A stretch of DNA of 64,000 bases from Amphritea atlantica (GTDB lineage Bacteria > Pseudomonadota > Gammaproteobacteria > Pseudomonadales > Balneatricaceae), in the NCBI RefSeq assembly GCF_018860855.1, contig NZ_JAHKQE010000012.1:48892-112891 (forward strand), in the 5' to 3' direction. The notes beneath the pieces are model-generated. The model ran no database searches. It was not told where the DNA came from and was given only the letters and a program-made list of their open reading frames with translations. Both the position numbers and the translations under genes were made by a program. How positions within the stretch are numbered: the stretch's first letter is position 1; each line of letters begins with the position of its first letter. Positions 63,269 to 64,000 of this stretch are shown piece after piece.

Positions 63269-64000
63269 TTGAAAGTTCTGATTGTGAAAACCTCATCCAT
63301 GGGGGATGTTATCCACACGCTGCCAGCACTGACCGATGCGGTCAAGGCAATTCCTAACATCCGGTTTGATTGGGTGGTGGAAGAAGCCTTTGCTGAAATT
63401 CCAAGTTGGCATTCTGCCGTTGATAAGGTCATTCCGGTGGCTATTCGTCGCTGGCGTAAAAATCTTTGGCAAACCTTTACCGGTGGTGAATGGGGACGTT
63501 ATCGTGCGGCACTGGCAGACACTAATTATGATTTAGTCATTGATGCGCAGGGATTATTAAAAAGCGCCGCACTGGTTACCCGCTATAGTCATGGCGTGCG
63601 CTGTGGTTATGATAAGAACTCTGCGAGGGAATCGTTGGCGGCCCATTTTTATCAGCGTCGCTTTAGTGTTGCTAAACAGCAGCATGCGGTGGAGCGCACT
63701 CGACAGCTATTTGCGCAAGCGCTGGGTTATGAGCTGGAAGGTCGCGGCGATTTTGCTATTCGTCAACACTTTATGACTGATCAGCATGACGGGGCGAACT
63801 ATCTGGTATTTCTACATAGCACCACCCGTTTTGATAAGCACTGGCCAGAGGAGTATTGGCTGGAACTGATCGCTAAAGCGACGGCGGCTGGTTGGATTAT
63901 TAAGTTACCCTGGGGTAATGCTAACGAGAAGGCGCGGGCAGAAAGGCTGGCGCAAGGGCAAAGTGGCGTTGAGGTGTTAGCCAAACTTAACCTTGCTGAG
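63269..64000 (+). CDS. waaC: Lipopolysaccharide heptosyltransferase I, 3' truncated by window edge
   Basis: Adds the first heptose to the KDO residues of the lipopolysaccharide inner core. The frame starts at a TTG (63269) with AGGA about 7 bases upstream and is open to base 64000, giving 244 codons so far (family about 320). The start KVLIVKTSSMGDVIHTLPA, DWVVEEAFAEIPSW, DLVIDAQGLLKSAALV and the KLPWGN stretch match WaaC closely. The TTG start hides it from ATG/GTG-only searches. The right end is cut by the window. Confidence 0.93.
   Translation, partial: MKVLIVKTSSMGDVIHTLPALTDAVKAIPNIRFDWVVEEAFAEIPSWHSAVDKVIPVAIRRWRKNLWQTFTGGEWGRYRAALADTNYDLVIDAQGLLKSAALVTRYSHGVRCGYDKNSARESLAAHFYQRRFSVAKQQHAVERTRQLFAQALGYELEGRGDFAIRQHFMTDQHDGANYLVFLHSTTRFDKHWPEEYWLELIAKATAAGWIIKLPWGNANEKARAERLAQGQSGVEVLAKLNLAE

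Overview
The window looks like ordinary chromosome from a free-living, motile-type gammaproteobacterium. The gene content and order (rpoH with thiSG-trmB, glnK-amtB, ubiK, comM, rep and cytochrome c5, argE-argA, ilvE, waaC, cpxRA) resemble Pseudomonadales and Oceanospirillales, and a marine Oceanospirillaceae-like host is my best guess. That is inference from protein content, not a database result. No insertion sequence, prophage, integrase or CRISPR array is visible.

Layout. 1-3.3 kb: end of rpoH, a DUF423 membrane protein, thiS-thiG (thiazole synthesis) and trmB. 3.3-8.2 kb: an aldehyde dehydrogenase and a thiamine-diphosphate decarboxylase-like enzyme, divergent from a LysR regulator with AT-rich operator-like repeats between them, then a gamma-carbonic-anhydrase-like protein. 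8.2-12.5 kb: an RND efflux pump and its lipoprotein adaptor. 12.5-14.4 kb: a cytochrome b562-like protein, a zinc-ribbon protein, phhB and a DUF2799 lipoprotein. 14.5-17.2 kb: a cpxP/spy-like gene divergent from cpxR-cpxA, with three GTAAA boxes between them. 20.3-22.8 kb: glnK-amtB-PII behind a sigma-54 promoter with two NtrC-type palindromes, then ubiK. 25-31 kb: comM, rep and cytochrome c5. 33.7-34.6 kb: a tRNA cluster (Arg-CCG, Thr-TGT, Asp-GTC, Thr-TGT) containing two tRNA-Asp-like pseudo-tRNAs and a run of triloop hairpins. 36.8-38.2 kb: an unidentified multi-pass membrane protein. 38.7-46.5 kb: three transglutaminase-like proteins and a circularly permuted ATP-grasp/alpha-E protein. 47.6-49.8 kb: a GT39 glycosyltransferase and a PAP2 phosphatase. 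52-54.6 kb: a TauE/SafE transporter and ilvD. 54.9-56.1 kb: a Crp/Fnr-type regulator between two small membrane proteins. 56.3-59.3 kb: a glycine-zipper protein, a PepSY protein and a PhoP/PhoQ-like pair. 59.3-64 kb: argA, argE, ilvE and the start of waaC, which runs off the right edge.

Seven cyclic-di-GMP proteins of different architectures lie between 17.3 and 51.8 kb: PAS-PAS-GGDEF-EAL, a PAS protein with degenerate GGDEF-EAL, a receiver-like GGDEF-EAL, HAMP-GGDEF-EAL, membrane PAS-PAS-GGDEF, PAS-GGDEF and EAL-HDOD. The one at 23.1 kb has lost both catalytic signatures but keeps an RxxD motif at the product-binding I-site position, so it reads as a receptor rather than an enzyme.

The least explained stretch is the tRNA locus at 33.8-34.4 kb. 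Seven short inverted repeats with three-base loops are packed into about 120 bases. They are flanked by two imperfect 50-base repeats that can each fold, and followed by two nearly identical 78-base tRNA-Asp-like units that end in CCA but cannot form an acceptor stem. The other most interesting element is the transglutaminase/ATP-grasp operon, which has no proteasome-like Anbu gene in the window.
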